This document shows, in pieces, positions 35,301 through 45,999 of a stretch of DNA of 64,000 bases. The notes under the pieces were generated by a model. That model ran no database searches. It was given only the letters and a program-made list of their open reading frames with translations, and had not been told where the DNA came from. Source of the DNA: Cryptomeria japonica (Eukaryota > Streptophyta > Pinopsida > Cupressales > Cupressaceae); contig NC_081405.1 in NCBI RefSeq assembly GCF_030272615.1, positions 153,033,113 to 153,097,112 of the forward strand, written 5' to 3'. Within the stretch, counting starts at the first letter, position 1. Each line of letters starts with the position of its first letter. The position numbers and the translations under genes are program-made.

Positions 35301-36643
35301 AGTAAAATAGGACACAAAAGCTGCTCATTCATCTCCCTTGATACAAGAGAAGGGATACAATCCATAACCAGATTCTCCTCCACTGTTTCCCCCTGAGAGT
35401 CTTCCCTAAAGAGGGATTGGAAAAACTGGAGAGACTCCCTCGACATCTCCTGCAAGAATAAGCACTGCTCACCTCTGTCATTAACCAGTACAGGAATGGA
35501 ATTTCCGTGTCTTCTTGCTTTCACTGAGTTGAAGAAGAAAGTAGTGTTCTTTTCCCCCTCCTTCAGCTAGTCAATACGAGCTCTTTGCTTCCAATATATT
35601 TCTTCTCGAAGCTCCCATTCCTCAACCACCTTGACAATCCTATCTTCCTCTCTAAGTAGTTCCTCAGACAACCCATGCTCCCTAATTTTACTAGTGATCT
35701 CATTTAGTGCAATTTGAGCAACTTTCTTCTCATGAAAAATGTTCCCAAAACCTTGATGGTTCCACTGTTTAAGCTAAAGCTTAACAAATTGCAGTTGCTT
35801 GGTAAAAGAGTACATAGTAGTGCCAAAGGCTAGTCTCCCTTTCCTTCACCAGTCCGCAACAAGAACCTGCAACGATGGGTCCTGAAGCCACATAAGTTGG
35901 AATTTGAATGAAGGTGAACAAGCAACCCGAGCCGAAGATGAAACCAGCTTGATGGGCCAGTGATCCGACCCTCTCTAGTCAAGAATCTTAGAACTTGTGG
36001 ACCACCCCCTGCTGACCCAAAAATAGGAAACCAAAAAATGATCCAATCATTCAACAATCCAATTCTCTCCCACCCTCTTGTTGTTCCAAGTGAACAAACC
36101 ATTTGTAGGCTTGACGTCAACTAGCTGCAGCAAGGAAATACTATCCTGGAAAAGGAAAGAAGAAGGTTCCAACCACATTACGCCCCCCTTCTTTTCACTC
36201 AACTCTAGGATGGCATTGAAGTCTATGGCTATAAACCAAGGATGAAAAGGGGCCAACCTTTGCATACCTGACACATGTGACCATAAGCTTTGCTTACCTT
36301 GAAAATTAGTGGGAGCATAGATATTCAAAAACAAGATGAATTCCCTAGTCTCAAGACTAGCCAGCACCCCAGATAAAGAGGATTTGGAAGCAACCCACCA
36401 GATAGGGCAGAACCTTAAAGGGTTCCAAAGACAAGCCACCCCTCTCGAGGAACTAGCTGCCTCAACACACTGACACTCGCCTCGCCCCCACAACTTTGGT
36501 ATGAAACCCATCATACTATCCATAGTAAGTTTAGTTTCTTGCAAGAAAAGGACATCAAGTGAGTGATTCCTAATCATATCCCGAACAAATTTTTGTCTAG
36601 GGATACTGTTCAAGCCTCTTACATTCCATGAGAGCACAATCAT
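32340..36643 (-). pseudogene. LINE ORF2: endonuclease, reverse transcriptase, RNase H
   Basis: ATG at 36643 (MIVLSWNVRGLN) overlaps the ORF1 stop by ATGA. Endonuclease: 'WNVRGLN', 'LFLQETK', 'NIYAPTN', 'SDHWPIK' (36640-35950). Reverse transcriptase: 'IALIPKCEGANRLGQFRPIS', 'FIKLDMAKAYNRV', 'GLRQGDPLSPYLF' and 'FVDDTALMG' at about 34560-34537 with both catalytic Asp present. The frame changes between about 33980 and 33620. Then come a zf-RVT part ('CFAWTLAWNRCLTW', 'CVLCGNEEEDSSHLFFRCPF') and an RNase H ('KINTDGSSRGNPGPAGVG', 'YESDS'), ending near 32340. It would nick target DNA and copy LINE RNA. More than ten in-frame stops show it is dead. Confidence 0.85.
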
Positions 36644-37797
36644 TTAGGAGGGTTGGAAAAGTGCGAATCCAAAGTATTCACTGACCCTGACTCAACCATC
36701 AATTTGATCTTCTCCAAATCCTTCTTTCTGCCAACCTTTGAGCTCTTCTCTGAAGCACTTTTCTTAATATCTCTCTGATGTAGACCCAGGTGAATGACTG
36801 ACTTATTACTTTTAGCCCCAACTAGTTCCAATTTTGAAGCTATCGAAGAACCCTCCCCCTCAGCCAAATTCTCCTCAATAATAGGAGCCAAGCCCAACTG
36901 AGCCCCAACTGTTTGTTCCATCTCCATCTGTTGGCTTCCAACCACTAGCAAGTCCTGGGAAGATTCCTCCATCACACTTTCCAGCACCCCTCCTGATGCA
37001 TCCTGATCTAGAGGGGTAAACCTCAGGTTAACTACCTGATGGCTCAGGTCATCCAAGGCCTCAAATCTGTTAAAGGTATCCTCCTCACGTCTCTCCTATA
37101 AGAATCTCTTTTGTCCTCTGTTCCTGTTCTTAGTCTTAACTGGGACAAAACCATCAGCACCCTCTACCACACTCGACATGACAGCTTTCCCTTTCTCAAC
37201 CCTATCAAGGCTCAGTTTTGACTGTTGAGGTTGTCTCACTACCGGTTTGTATCTAGGACACTTACACTTTAAATGACCATACTCATGACACGAATGACAA
37301 CGAAATGGTAAAGTCTCATAATCTAGCTGTTGAACCCATGAATAAGATCCTACACACATATCTATAGCATCTGGCAAGGGTTTACTAAGATCTATTTCAA
37401 CACAGATACATGCATAGGTCATTGCCTTTCTCCCCATAGTTTGCGACGAGGATCCCACTAGCCTCCAAAGTAGAGCCGCGAGCATCCATAGCACATCCTC
37501 TCGACATCATTCCACTGGAAGATGTGGTAACCAAACCCACACCAAAACTCTATTTGGGAGCTCCTTAGAAGGATTAAACCCCACATGCCAAGGTTTGATG
37601 AATAATCCCACCTGATTGTAAAAATACGGACCTCCTTCAAAGACCCTATTGCGATCCTCCATGCAGTTGAACATAACCATGAAATAGTTATTTGCTAATA
37701 GCATAATCTCCATTTCCCCTTCCGGTGCCCATGTCCGCTACGCCCAGTTTTCCAAAAACTGCAATGAAACCCTCATTCCCAAGAACTTGTAGTATAG
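36640..37797 (-). pseudogene. LINE ORF1, 3' part with CCHC finger
   Basis: Continues the ORF1 frame after the insertion: 'YKFLGMRVSLQFLENWA', one stop near 37740, then 'MLLANNYFMVMFNCMEDRNR', typical of the DUF4283 domain of plant LINE ORF1. A CCHC finger CHSCHEYGHLKCKC follows at about 37300-37260, then a basic and a low-complexity tail ending HFSNPPK. The protein would bind LINE RNA. Further stops lie near 37507 and 37096. The stop TGA at 36642-36640 overlaps the ORF2 ATG. Confidence 0.8.
37793..37797. repeat. Target-site duplication of the LINE insertion, left (TATAG)
   Basis: TATAG precedes TGTCATGCCC at 37798 and recurs at 42288-42292. Confidence 0.85.
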
Positions 37798-37802
37798 TGT
37801 CA

Positions 37803-37820
37803 TGCCCAAAATTTTGGGCA
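37803..37820. repeat. Perfect 18-bp palindrome at the insertion terminus
   Basis: TGCCCAAAATTTTGGGCA reads the same on both strands, five bases inside the left end of the insertion. Confidence 0.9.
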
Positions 37821-38336
37821 CAAACGGGATAAATTTTTTTTTTAAATACTTAACTTAGAGCGACTACTTTATTAAGATAATGCAAACTAGTTTGGTCTTA
37901 ACTAAACCTTGAGTAAATCAAGCAATTAAATTAATTTAAGTGGTAAGCGAGCTATTATTTCTCCAAAATAGTTATCACTAACTTTCCATCAATAAATAAT
38001 TAAACTCTCCAACATTTAATCTAACACTTAATATACAATTTCTAAAATTATTTGACTAATAATCTCTTATAGTTCTTTATTTGCCTTGTGTCTAAATAAG
38101 TTGTCCTAGTTATTAATTTTGACAATCCTATTAAATAATATCTCCATAAATTTAAAAAGCCTTAAAATTTTAAAATTTAGAGAGGGACCAATTTGACCCT
38201 ACATACCCCATTTATTCTCCCAAGGGTCCAAAATCTTCTTATTGAAATACTTTTTTAATCCATTTAATAATTTAAAAAGCATTGCTAAATTTTCAAATAA
38301 CTATTGAATTTGATACAAATATTAATCACACACACA

Positions 38337-38337
<1 letters not shown>

Positions 38338-38433
<96 letters not shown>
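38338..38433. repeat. (TA)n microsatellite, ~96 bp
   Basis: Uninterrupted TA dinucleotides. Open frames across it (Ile-Tyr repeats) are artefacts. Confidence 0.95.
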
Positions 38434-38435
<2 letters not shown>

Positions 38436-38867
38436 ATGGAGGGGAAAAGTTTTCCATTCTTTAGTCTATTAATAAGCCCCTTTTTTTTAAAAGAAAATTT
38501 AAAAGTTCACAACTAACCCTAGCTTTTCAAACATCCATCCCACACATATTTTTCTTTAAAATGTTCCCATGTGTATTTGCCCTAACCCGAATTTAGGGTT
38601 AGGGCATGTGTGTTTTAACCTTCATATGTTTTTTTTTTCTTTTTGAGTGTGGGCTCTGTGTGTGTGACTTTTTATTTTATTTATTTTGTGTGTGTGTGCA
38701 GGTGAAGAAGTGGGCGGCGGCCATGGGAGGGCGTCTTTTTTTTTGTTTAGCAAATTTCCCCACGGCGGCGCGCAAGGCCGAGTCAGAAATCGCCTTAATT
38801 TTTTTTTAATGGCAAAGGCAAGAGAGCCGAGTGGCGTCTTTGTTTAATCACGCGGGAGGAGACAGTG

Positions 38868-39050
38868 CGGGGCACCGCGGGCTGCGGACAGCGCCGCCCG
38901 CAGGCTGCGGATGTCGCCGCCCACAGTCTGCGGCTCCCACAGGCTACGGACATCGCCGCCCACAGTTTGCAGGTTCCACAGCCTGTGGACAGCGCCGCCC
39001 ACAGCAGTGGGCTCCCGCAAGCTGTGGGCGCCGCCGCCCAAGGCTGCGCG
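38868..39050. repeat. GC-rich 39-bp minisatellite
   Basis: About four to five units of CAGGCTGCGGATGTCGCCGC plus CCACAGTCTGCGGCTCCCA in a 39-bp register. The 39-bp period keeps frame and gives 13-residue repeats such as GCGCRRPQSAAPT and GYGHRRPQFAGST. It is an island of GC in AT-rich DNA and ends in a C23 run (39051-39073). Confidence 0.85.
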
Positions 39051-39073
39051 CCCCCCCCCCCCCCCCCCCCCCC
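39051..39073. repeat. Poly-C run (C23)
   Basis: Twenty-three C residues directly after the GC-rich minisatellite. Length may be affected by sequencing error. Confidence 0.9.
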
Positions 39074-39244
39074 TTCATGCAGTTCGTTATTTTTTATTTT
39101 TTAAAACCCCTTCTTTTTGGGTTAAAATAAAAACGTATTACTTGTTTATTTTTTTATTTTATTTTATTTTTTCATATATATATATAAGGGTATGAAAATG
39201 CATATAGTTTTAATTTGAAATATACAGATTTCACAAATAATGAA

Positions 39245-39245
<1 letters not shown>

Positions 39246-39321
<76 letters not shown>
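39246..39321. repeat. (AT)n microsatellite, ~75 bp
   Basis: Uninterrupted AT dinucleotides inside the insertion. Confidence 0.95.
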
Positions 39322-39323
<2 letters not shown>

Positions 39324-39424
39324 AATGGCTTGATAAACAAGCTTATTGGCCTTCCCTTTTTTTTGTATTAATAAAACTGTAAATACATCACTGTTGTTTT
39401 ATAATAGATTTTCAAAGTGAAGAA

Positions 39425-39426
<2 letters not shown>

Positions 39427-39481
<55 letters not shown>
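39427..39481. repeat. (AT)n microsatellite, ~54 bp
   Basis: Third AT array within 1.2 kb of the first. Confidence 0.95.
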
Positions 39482-39483
<2 letters not shown>

Positions 39484-40179
39484 TATATTACCCTTTTATA
39501 ACTCCTTTGGGTAAACTTGGGAGTTTATTATCCTTGTATATCTTCTAATGCATGCAAGAATTTCTTACTACATATTGCAGATTGAATAATGGGGAAAATA
39601 TACTCTTTTATTTTCTAAATAAGGTTGAAGTAACATATGTTGAATATTCTTTTGTTTAAAAACAACATTCTGCAAACTAACATTTACAATGCATCCTAAC
39701 AGCCACTTAATATATAGATATTTTTTTTGTAGGCAAGGTAAACTAAGACTAAATGCAAATTTTTTTTTGAAAAGGAATAGACTACTATAATAAGTTTCAT
39801 TTTCTGCATTAAATGGGAAATTAAGTGACTGATTTATTTATTTATAGCAGCATAATAACATAAAAGAACATGTAGTAACAACTAGTTTTTACTTTCCAAA
39901 TACACAAAAAAATGCATCCACTCTTTTTGTAAAAACATGAAGATTTAAATGGCCAACTAATACCTTTCTTCTTTCTGTTTGCAAAACTAACTAAATAGGG
40001 AAAAACATATATATTTCTTTAGCAAAGGTAGATACAAGGTAAATATGAATACAAATGGGTTTGAAACCCCAACAATATTTTTCCTTTCATGGTAGTATGA
40101 ATAAAATAACTATACTTCTTCTCTTGAATATAAATACAACATAGCTCACATTCCTTTTTCTTTTATACAAGCTACAACA

Positions 40180-40793
40180 TTGAATACATTTCCTTTTTTT
40201 TTCTTCAACACTTTTCTGCAACACAAAATAGCAACAACATTCTTTATTCCTTCCTTTTCCCATCCAAAGCAACCTGCAATAAGACACAACTTGACCATGG
40301 AGAGCTCACCTCCCAGCCTAGGCTTACTAGAAGCCACCCCCGAGCTTGGAGAACCAAGCACTAGATGGGTTACAAACAAACAATCAACACAACAACAAAG
40401 ACAAAACACTTCAACATGCATTTTCCCATCCCAAGCTACACTTTCACCACACTTTGTGATGATCATCCCACGGGTGGAAGTGGACCAAGTACCATTGGGG
40501 AGATTGCAAGCCAAAATACAACTCAAGCCACCTCATGGCAATACAAACAAAACAACAAAAGATACCTCCACATACCTTATGCCCCCCAAAGGCTCAAAGG
40601 CCATAATTTCTCCCCTTATGACCCCCAAATGCATACACAAGGCTATGCAGCAAGGGTCACCAAGGACACCCTTGAGATCACTCTCCATAAGGAGAGCCTC
40701 TCACCCAAGGCTGTCAAACTCCTTCCACCCCAAGACCATCCTACTCCCCCAAGAGTAGGAGGTCTTGGACACTCCCAAAACAAGAACACATAA
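40180..40793 (+). other. Open area with two overlapping frames inside the insertion
   Basis: One frame (40180-40758; internal ATG at 40297, MESSPPSLGLLEATPELGEP) and another (40365-40793, MGYKQTINTTTKTKHFNMHF) overlap. Neither shows a known domain. Both are rich in P, S, T, Q and K, as C/A-rich non-coding DNA can produce by chance. I would not call a gene without transcript or protein evidence. Confidence 0.25.
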
Positions 40794-42287
40794 CAAAAAC
40801 ATAGAAAAGAAAGTTTACACTTTTTTTTTTTTTTTTTTAACAACAATTTACACAAACACAACTCTTTCAACAAGCTTTTCTTTCCTTCAACATAACAACA
40901 TAAACAACATAAATAAGAGGAGATAAAAACCAACCTTATTCTGCCAATAGGTATGCTAGATTTAGTTGGGGATGAGCTGCCCAATTCCACACAAACTTTT
41001 CTCCAATCTTTCCCCAAAATTCTATTCTACTACTAATTTTCAAAAAAAAAGCATAATCTCCAAAAATGGAGAGTGGGTGATTACTCACTAAGTCTCCAAT
41101 TCTTGCCTAAGAAGGCCTCTCACACACTTCCCAACCCCTCGGGTGAGGTGAGAGTTCCCATTGGTTTCTCTTCCCAAACTCTTACACATTACTAAAACTG
41201 GAAAGGGAAAAGGTGAGAGAAGATGGGGAAGAGAGTTTGACATCAAAAGGGAAGGTTGTCTATCCTAGGAGGAACCTTCTAAGTTGAATTTTCGCTCACC
41301 TTGGAAAAACCACTTTTTGAGGTGACTAAACAGTCACATGGGAGAAGTCACATGTTTCAAAATACCCCTAACCCATAGGTATACCCTTTGGACCTTTGGA
41401 GAAGCCCTAAAACTGACCCTAGGAGTCCATTTAACCCCTTAGAAACCCAACTGAAGTTTACCTACGGGTCAAACCTGAGTTGACCACTCCCAAGACTCCC
41501 TACCCAAGGCAAATTTGGGGCCACACTCATGTTTTTGAATGACTTTGGTAGAAACAAAACTCCCTCCAAGAGACAAGTCAAAATCAATGACACTAATCAG
41601 CACATGTGTCAAGTGACACAATAAAAATACAATATAAAAATCACACATGGAATTTGTCTCTTGTAGGATTACACATATACATAAAAATTAATTTTAACAC
41701 TCAAGCATCATACACTTCACAAATAAAATACATTACAAACGGGGTGTTGTCTCTCCAAATAGACAACCCCTGGCTTAACAAACGTACACTGGTCTAGGTT
41801 TGGTTCTCCATATAAATTCCATGGTCACATGGATAATTTTCTTGTGCATCTCAATTAACACATTAGTAATTCCAAATAATCACAATTATACATAATTAAA
41901 TACAGGGATTTCATTGCACATCAAATACTCATAAATTTGGCAACAATAAATTCAATATCTCATTCATTCAAATCCGATTCCACATAAGCAATTAACATAA
42001 TTCTCAAAATTGAACCATTCATAAAATAAGCATCATTTTTCTATCATCAAAATGAAGTCCTGCAATTCCAATTATGATATTCACCATTTCAAAATTAATT
42101 CTATTCTAGCAACATATAAAGTTTCATAATCATCAAGCATAAAATAGAGCATCTTCATATGTCAATGTGATCCAAATCATGGAATCATATAGTTTCTAAA
42201 TCCATAAAGCATAAAATAAAGCATCCAAAATAGTCTCAATATGCAAATAACTGAAAATGTCAAACTGAGTCGGGGTAGGGCCTCACA

Positions 42288-42292
42288 TATAG
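42288..42292. repeat. Target-site duplication of the LINE insertion, right (TATAG)
   Basis: Matches 37793-37797 and directly follows the CCTCACA end of the insertion. Confidence 0.85.
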
Positions 42293-42550
42293 CGAGTGAT
42301 TTGAAAAGTATTCAATGTCATCAGCTATGATCTCAGGAGGGATGATCAACTTCAGCCTCTCACTACATCTCTCTAGGCAACCATTAATTTTCACCATGCG
42401 TGAGCTACCAACACTCCTAGAGCCTGAATCAGAAGAGAATAGGTTATTGTTAAACATCTTTACATTCTGAAATGGGGGTTTTGAGCCCATCGCAACACGG
42501 AAATCCATAGCTAGAATCGTCTGCGAGGCTTCCCCACCCAAAGTCACCAT
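42293..42550 (-). pseudogene. LINE ORF1, 5' part
   Basis: ATG at 42550 (MVTLGGEASQTILAMDFRVA) leads through 'GSSRMVKINGCLERCSERLK' to 'DDIEYFSNHSLY' at the insertion point. The frame continues at 37797 once the insertion is removed. This is the region before the DUF4283 core of plant LINE ORF1. No stop lies in this part, so it is better kept than the rest of the gene. Confidence 0.7.
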
Positions 42551-42930
42551 CGAGGAACACAAAAATTAAAAAAACCAAGGATACAGCCAAGGGCCCACAC
42601 CCCAAGGTCTCCCCATAGGGCTCAGCACCCAAGCCCCCTCCCCTCACCCGCACCACCAAAGAATGGCCCACCTAAAAACCCAAACCCCTGGGAAAGCTTC
42701 AGCCACAGCAGCAGAACCCCACCCCCGCGCGACCCTCCCACCTCCCGGCGACCACCCCCATAGCCACCACCGAGCCCTAGCACCTCCTTCCTCCTCTGTC
42801 TACCCCCGATACCCAACAATTCCCCCTCGCTTGAACCCACACCAGCACCGCCTACGACCTAGGGTTGCAAAACCGTAGCTCGGCCTCCTGTGTAGACCCG
42901 CGTGAACACCATCTTCCTCCTATCTTTCCA
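42551..42930 (-). other. GC-rich 5' region of the LINE
   Basis: G-rich on the minus strand. It matches no coding domain and fits a LINE 5' untranslated and promoter region. The plus- and minus-strand frames here are low-complexity (poly-Pro or poly-Gly) and are not called genes. The 5' end near 42930 is approximate. Confidence 0.5.
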
Positions 42931-44995
42931 TATTGATTAAAACATTAAAAGTCAATCAAGTTTTCTAATGATCTAAATTTGATTGTAGTTATCTACCTCA
43001 TCTAGCTATAGGTCATTCTTCATTTTCTAACTCACTAAGTTCGTTTGCATCAAAACATAACATAAACACATCATTACGAGTTTTCAAACCAAGTTCAAAT
43101 GAATATAATTAAATAAACATTAACCATCTAAATATGATATTTAATCTTCAAATAAAACACCATTGTCCTACTGGTTCGAAAATAATTTCTCCAAGTTCAT
43201 CTTTTCCAGAACCAAATTACACTTTTCCTATTAAGGATACATACATTTAAAGGAACCAAAAAAATAGGCAAGCATTTCCCAAATCCACAAATTACTTCCT
43301 TATGCACATATAGAAAAATACCAAAATTAACTATTAATTAATATATATTTATTATTCCGCGACTAATAAAATATAACAAATTAATAATTAATAACAAAAT
43401 TAACAAATCAAGTATTTAATTAGAAAAATATGCATTAATAATAAAATAGAATTTGAATATTAATTAATGTATATTTTCCATTAAACAAACAATTAATAAC
43501 AAATTAATCATAATTTATTACTTAATGACCAAATTATTCATAATTAAAACTTTACTAAAATTAACATTTATTATAATATTAAATTATTATATTTTTTATT
43601 TTCTTTTGCCATAAAAAAAAATATATAAAAAAAATTACAATTTTCCAAAATATAAAAAAGGGGGGAGGTACTTACGTGGACCTCCACATGGGCCCCCTTG
43701 GTAGCGTTGCTACCATTTGGTAGTAGTCCGCTTCCATTGGTAGTGCTACCCTTGGTGGCATGCTACCTCTCGAGTGGTGGAGGGTTTTTCCCCGCCACGT
43801 GGGTTGCTATTTATTTATTTTTTTTTTAAATTTATTTACTGTTAAAAAGATGAATACACAGCAAAAACACAGTCTCACAGAGACTTAAAAATAATTTTTC
43901 CAGAAAAACTTTGGATTTTCTAAAATTTACATTATTAGAATACCCAGATCCAGGAAAGGGAAAAATTCCTTTAAAACAAACACCATTGGCAAAATAAGAT
44001 TGATTAATATCCATCTAAATAACAGATCTACCAAACCCCAACTAAATTTTCCAATTTAAAACTTATTTATGAGAAGATTCAATGGAGTTTTAAACAAAAT
44101 TTCATCTTGAACAACCAAACCCCAATATTTGGTTTTAATTTTTGAAAACCAATTTATACAAGAAAAAATGACATCTGGAGGTTTAGAAAGGAAGCAAGGA
44201 AGGTTGAGTTTGTGATTTCATTACAACTCTTCCATTTTTCACACAAAATAAGGAATTATCTACAAACACAACCAGATTTTTACAAAACAAAACCAAAACA
44301 AATTTCTTTAAAACAAAGAAGCCAATGAAATAAACCAGAGGCCTACCTGGTTCAACAATCCTGGCAAGATTGAAGGAGAGCCAAACCTGCAAGCTCCAAA
44401 AATCCCTAAAATTCTATTCTCCAAAAAAAATATTTTTCCCCCAAAATATTTTCGAAAAATAATCTTCCCAAAAATATTTTCAAACCCTAGGTTAAATGCC
44501 CAGTTTTTTGACCAAAAATCTCCTTTTTAAAATAAAAATACTTTTGCGCAATTTATTTCTAATTTCAAAAAATCAAAATGCCTCTTCCTCATTTAATTTC
44601 TAATTTTCTAAATTAACACAACTTAACATTTAAATTTCAAAAATATTATGAGGGCAATATATTTTTTTATTTAAAATAAAATCCCCAAATTAATCTTTCA
44701 CACTTTATCAAATATATACTAACTTGCTTTTCTAATTAAAATTGATTTTCTTTAAATAATTAAAATCAACCTTTCTTTCTATTTTTTTAAAGGTAAAGAG
44801 GTTAAATTAATTCTATTTCAAATTAATTTAAATCTTTCCTTTCCAAAAGCATAACTAAATAAATTAATCCATTAAAATTTACCATTTAATTTAAACTAGC
44901 TACCAATTTGAATTGAACAATTCTAAATAACGATATTTTTTTTCAATAAAAGTGGATTATTCCACTAAACTTTTTTATTAATATTTTTTATTTTT
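42931..44995. other. AT-rich stretch, no gene seen
   Basis: About 2 kb, largely A/T, with one GC-richer island at 43665-43805 containing repeated GGTAGTxGCTACC-like words. No domain, terminal repeat or RNA gene recognised. Short minus-strand frames at 43832-44014 and 44183-44392 have no family features. Confidence 0.35.
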
Positions 44996-45999
44996 TACAC
45001 AAGATTCAAAGAGCATACCAGAGGAAAGAACCCTGGGAAGAAAACCTCCAGTCACAGCTCATAAAATAAACCTATAGTATCTAATAGATTAGTTTGTGCA
45101 CCTCGCCCAAAACCACATACAAAATGTGGTCACAACACATATAATATCAGTTTTGCATAGAGCCAATATGACAATTTGCCAAAAAAAACAAAAAACCCAT
45201 CGGATAATTTTCAAATGTAGACTCCACAGCTACTACCAATGGAAGAAGACAAAATTTTCCAAAGCCCTGTGCCAAATCTCATGAGCCAAAAACCTTCCTA
45301 CCAAAAAAGAAAGTATCAAAAAACCTTTGGAAAAACACTATTGTATCAAATACCATGAGCTCGAACTCTCCTCCAGACAATGAACATGAATACTTGAAAT
45401 GAAAGGGGAAAGCGGGAATAATTATCATCATAAAATTTTACATCAACATTACTCAAGAAAATCATATAACTATTGCTGCAAACCTTCCCATACCCTAGAA
45501 GGAATTTCCTCAATACCCACCTCTCACTGATTAGCATTGCTATCAATGGTTAAATTTGCCAAATAATCCACAATCTTATTAACTTCTCTATAACAATGGG
45601 ATACCAAGAAAGATTCAAACAATTCTAATTTTTGTAAAATGGGATCAAGTATATACTGCAAATTCCAAAAATTTGATTTCTTTTTCATAGCACATTCAAT
45701 AATCACCATAGAATCACCTTCAATTATTAAGTCCTTAATTCCCAAAGAGATTGCCATATCCAATCCAAAAGACAAAGCATGAAATTCCGCATAATTGTTA
45801 GTTTTAAAACCAATAGCATGACACTTAGCTCAAATAAAATTTGCATTGTGATCATAAATTACCATGCCTACCCCAGCCGACCCAGGGTTACCACAAGAGG
45901 CCCCATCAAAATTCAGTTTAAAGTGCCCTTGCGGAGGAGGTTTCCATCTAGCAAAGCATCTCTTACCTATTGCATCATTTTTTAAAAAATTGAACCATG
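44996..45999 (-). mobile_element. 3' end of a second LINE, cut by the Tat element
   Basis: The minus strand carries an RNase H domain and 3' untranslated sequence reaching a T-rich plus-strand tract (about 44970-44995, the probable poly-A). At 46000 it is broken by the Tat 5' LTR. The rest of the LINE must lie beyond the right end of the window. Confidence 0.65.
45545..45960 (-). pseudogene. LINE RNase H domain (RVT_3 type)
   Basis: Reading from about 45960 leftward: 'LNFDGASCGNPGSAGVGMV' (first catalytic Asp), one stop (near 45830), 'YAEFHALSFGLDMAISLG' (Glu), 'LIIEGDSMVIIECA' (second Asp), then 'YREVNKIVDYLAN' with the terminal Asp. This is the C-terminal RNase H of plant LINE ORF2, which removes RNA after reverse transcription. 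It is truncated upstream by the Tat LTR. Confidence 0.75.

Larger units (their letters stand above)
37798..42287 (+). mobile_element. 4490-bp insertion in LINE ORF1, probable giant solo LTR
   Basis: Begins TGTCATGCCC and ends GGGCCTCACA, flanked by TATAG on both sides. Removing it and one TATAG rejoins ORF1 in frame (SNHSLY then YKFLGM). TG...CA ends and a 5-bp duplication fit an LTR retrotransposon. No internal copy of either terminus, primer site or pol motif is seen, so it is best explained as a very long solo LTR, or else a non-autonomous element without usual internal signals. It holds three TA microsatellites, a GC-rich 39-bp minisatellite, a C23 run and one open area (40180-40793). Orientation is assumed from the terminus style. 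Confidence 0.75.
32216..42930 (-). mobile_element. L1-type LINE, decayed, split by a 4.49-kb insertion
   Basis: On the minus strand: a GC-rich 5' region (42930-42551), ORF1 (42550 to 36640, interrupted by the insertion at 37798-42287), ORF2 (36643-32340) and a short poly-A (plus-strand T-run at about 32217-32224). ORF1 carries a DUF4283-like region and a CCHC finger. ORF2 carries endonuclease, reverse transcriptase, zf-RVT and RNase H, the plant L1 arrangement. Many stops and at least one frameshift make it inactive. Without the insertion it is about 6.2 kb, close to full length. I could not find its target duplication. Confidence 0.85.

Noticed and set aside
35830-36120. 96-codon minus-strand frame overlapping LINE ORF2
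   Set aside because: It is the alternative frame opposite the real endonuclease frame, which carries the motifs.
38282-38516. Open frames of 60-70 codons across the TA microsatellite
   Set aside because: They consist of Tyr-Ile repeats from TA dinucleotides, with no independent coding signal.
42622-42878. Gly-rich and Pro-rich frames on both strands
   Set aside because: Low-complexity products of the G-rich LINE 5' region; frames are present on both strands at once.
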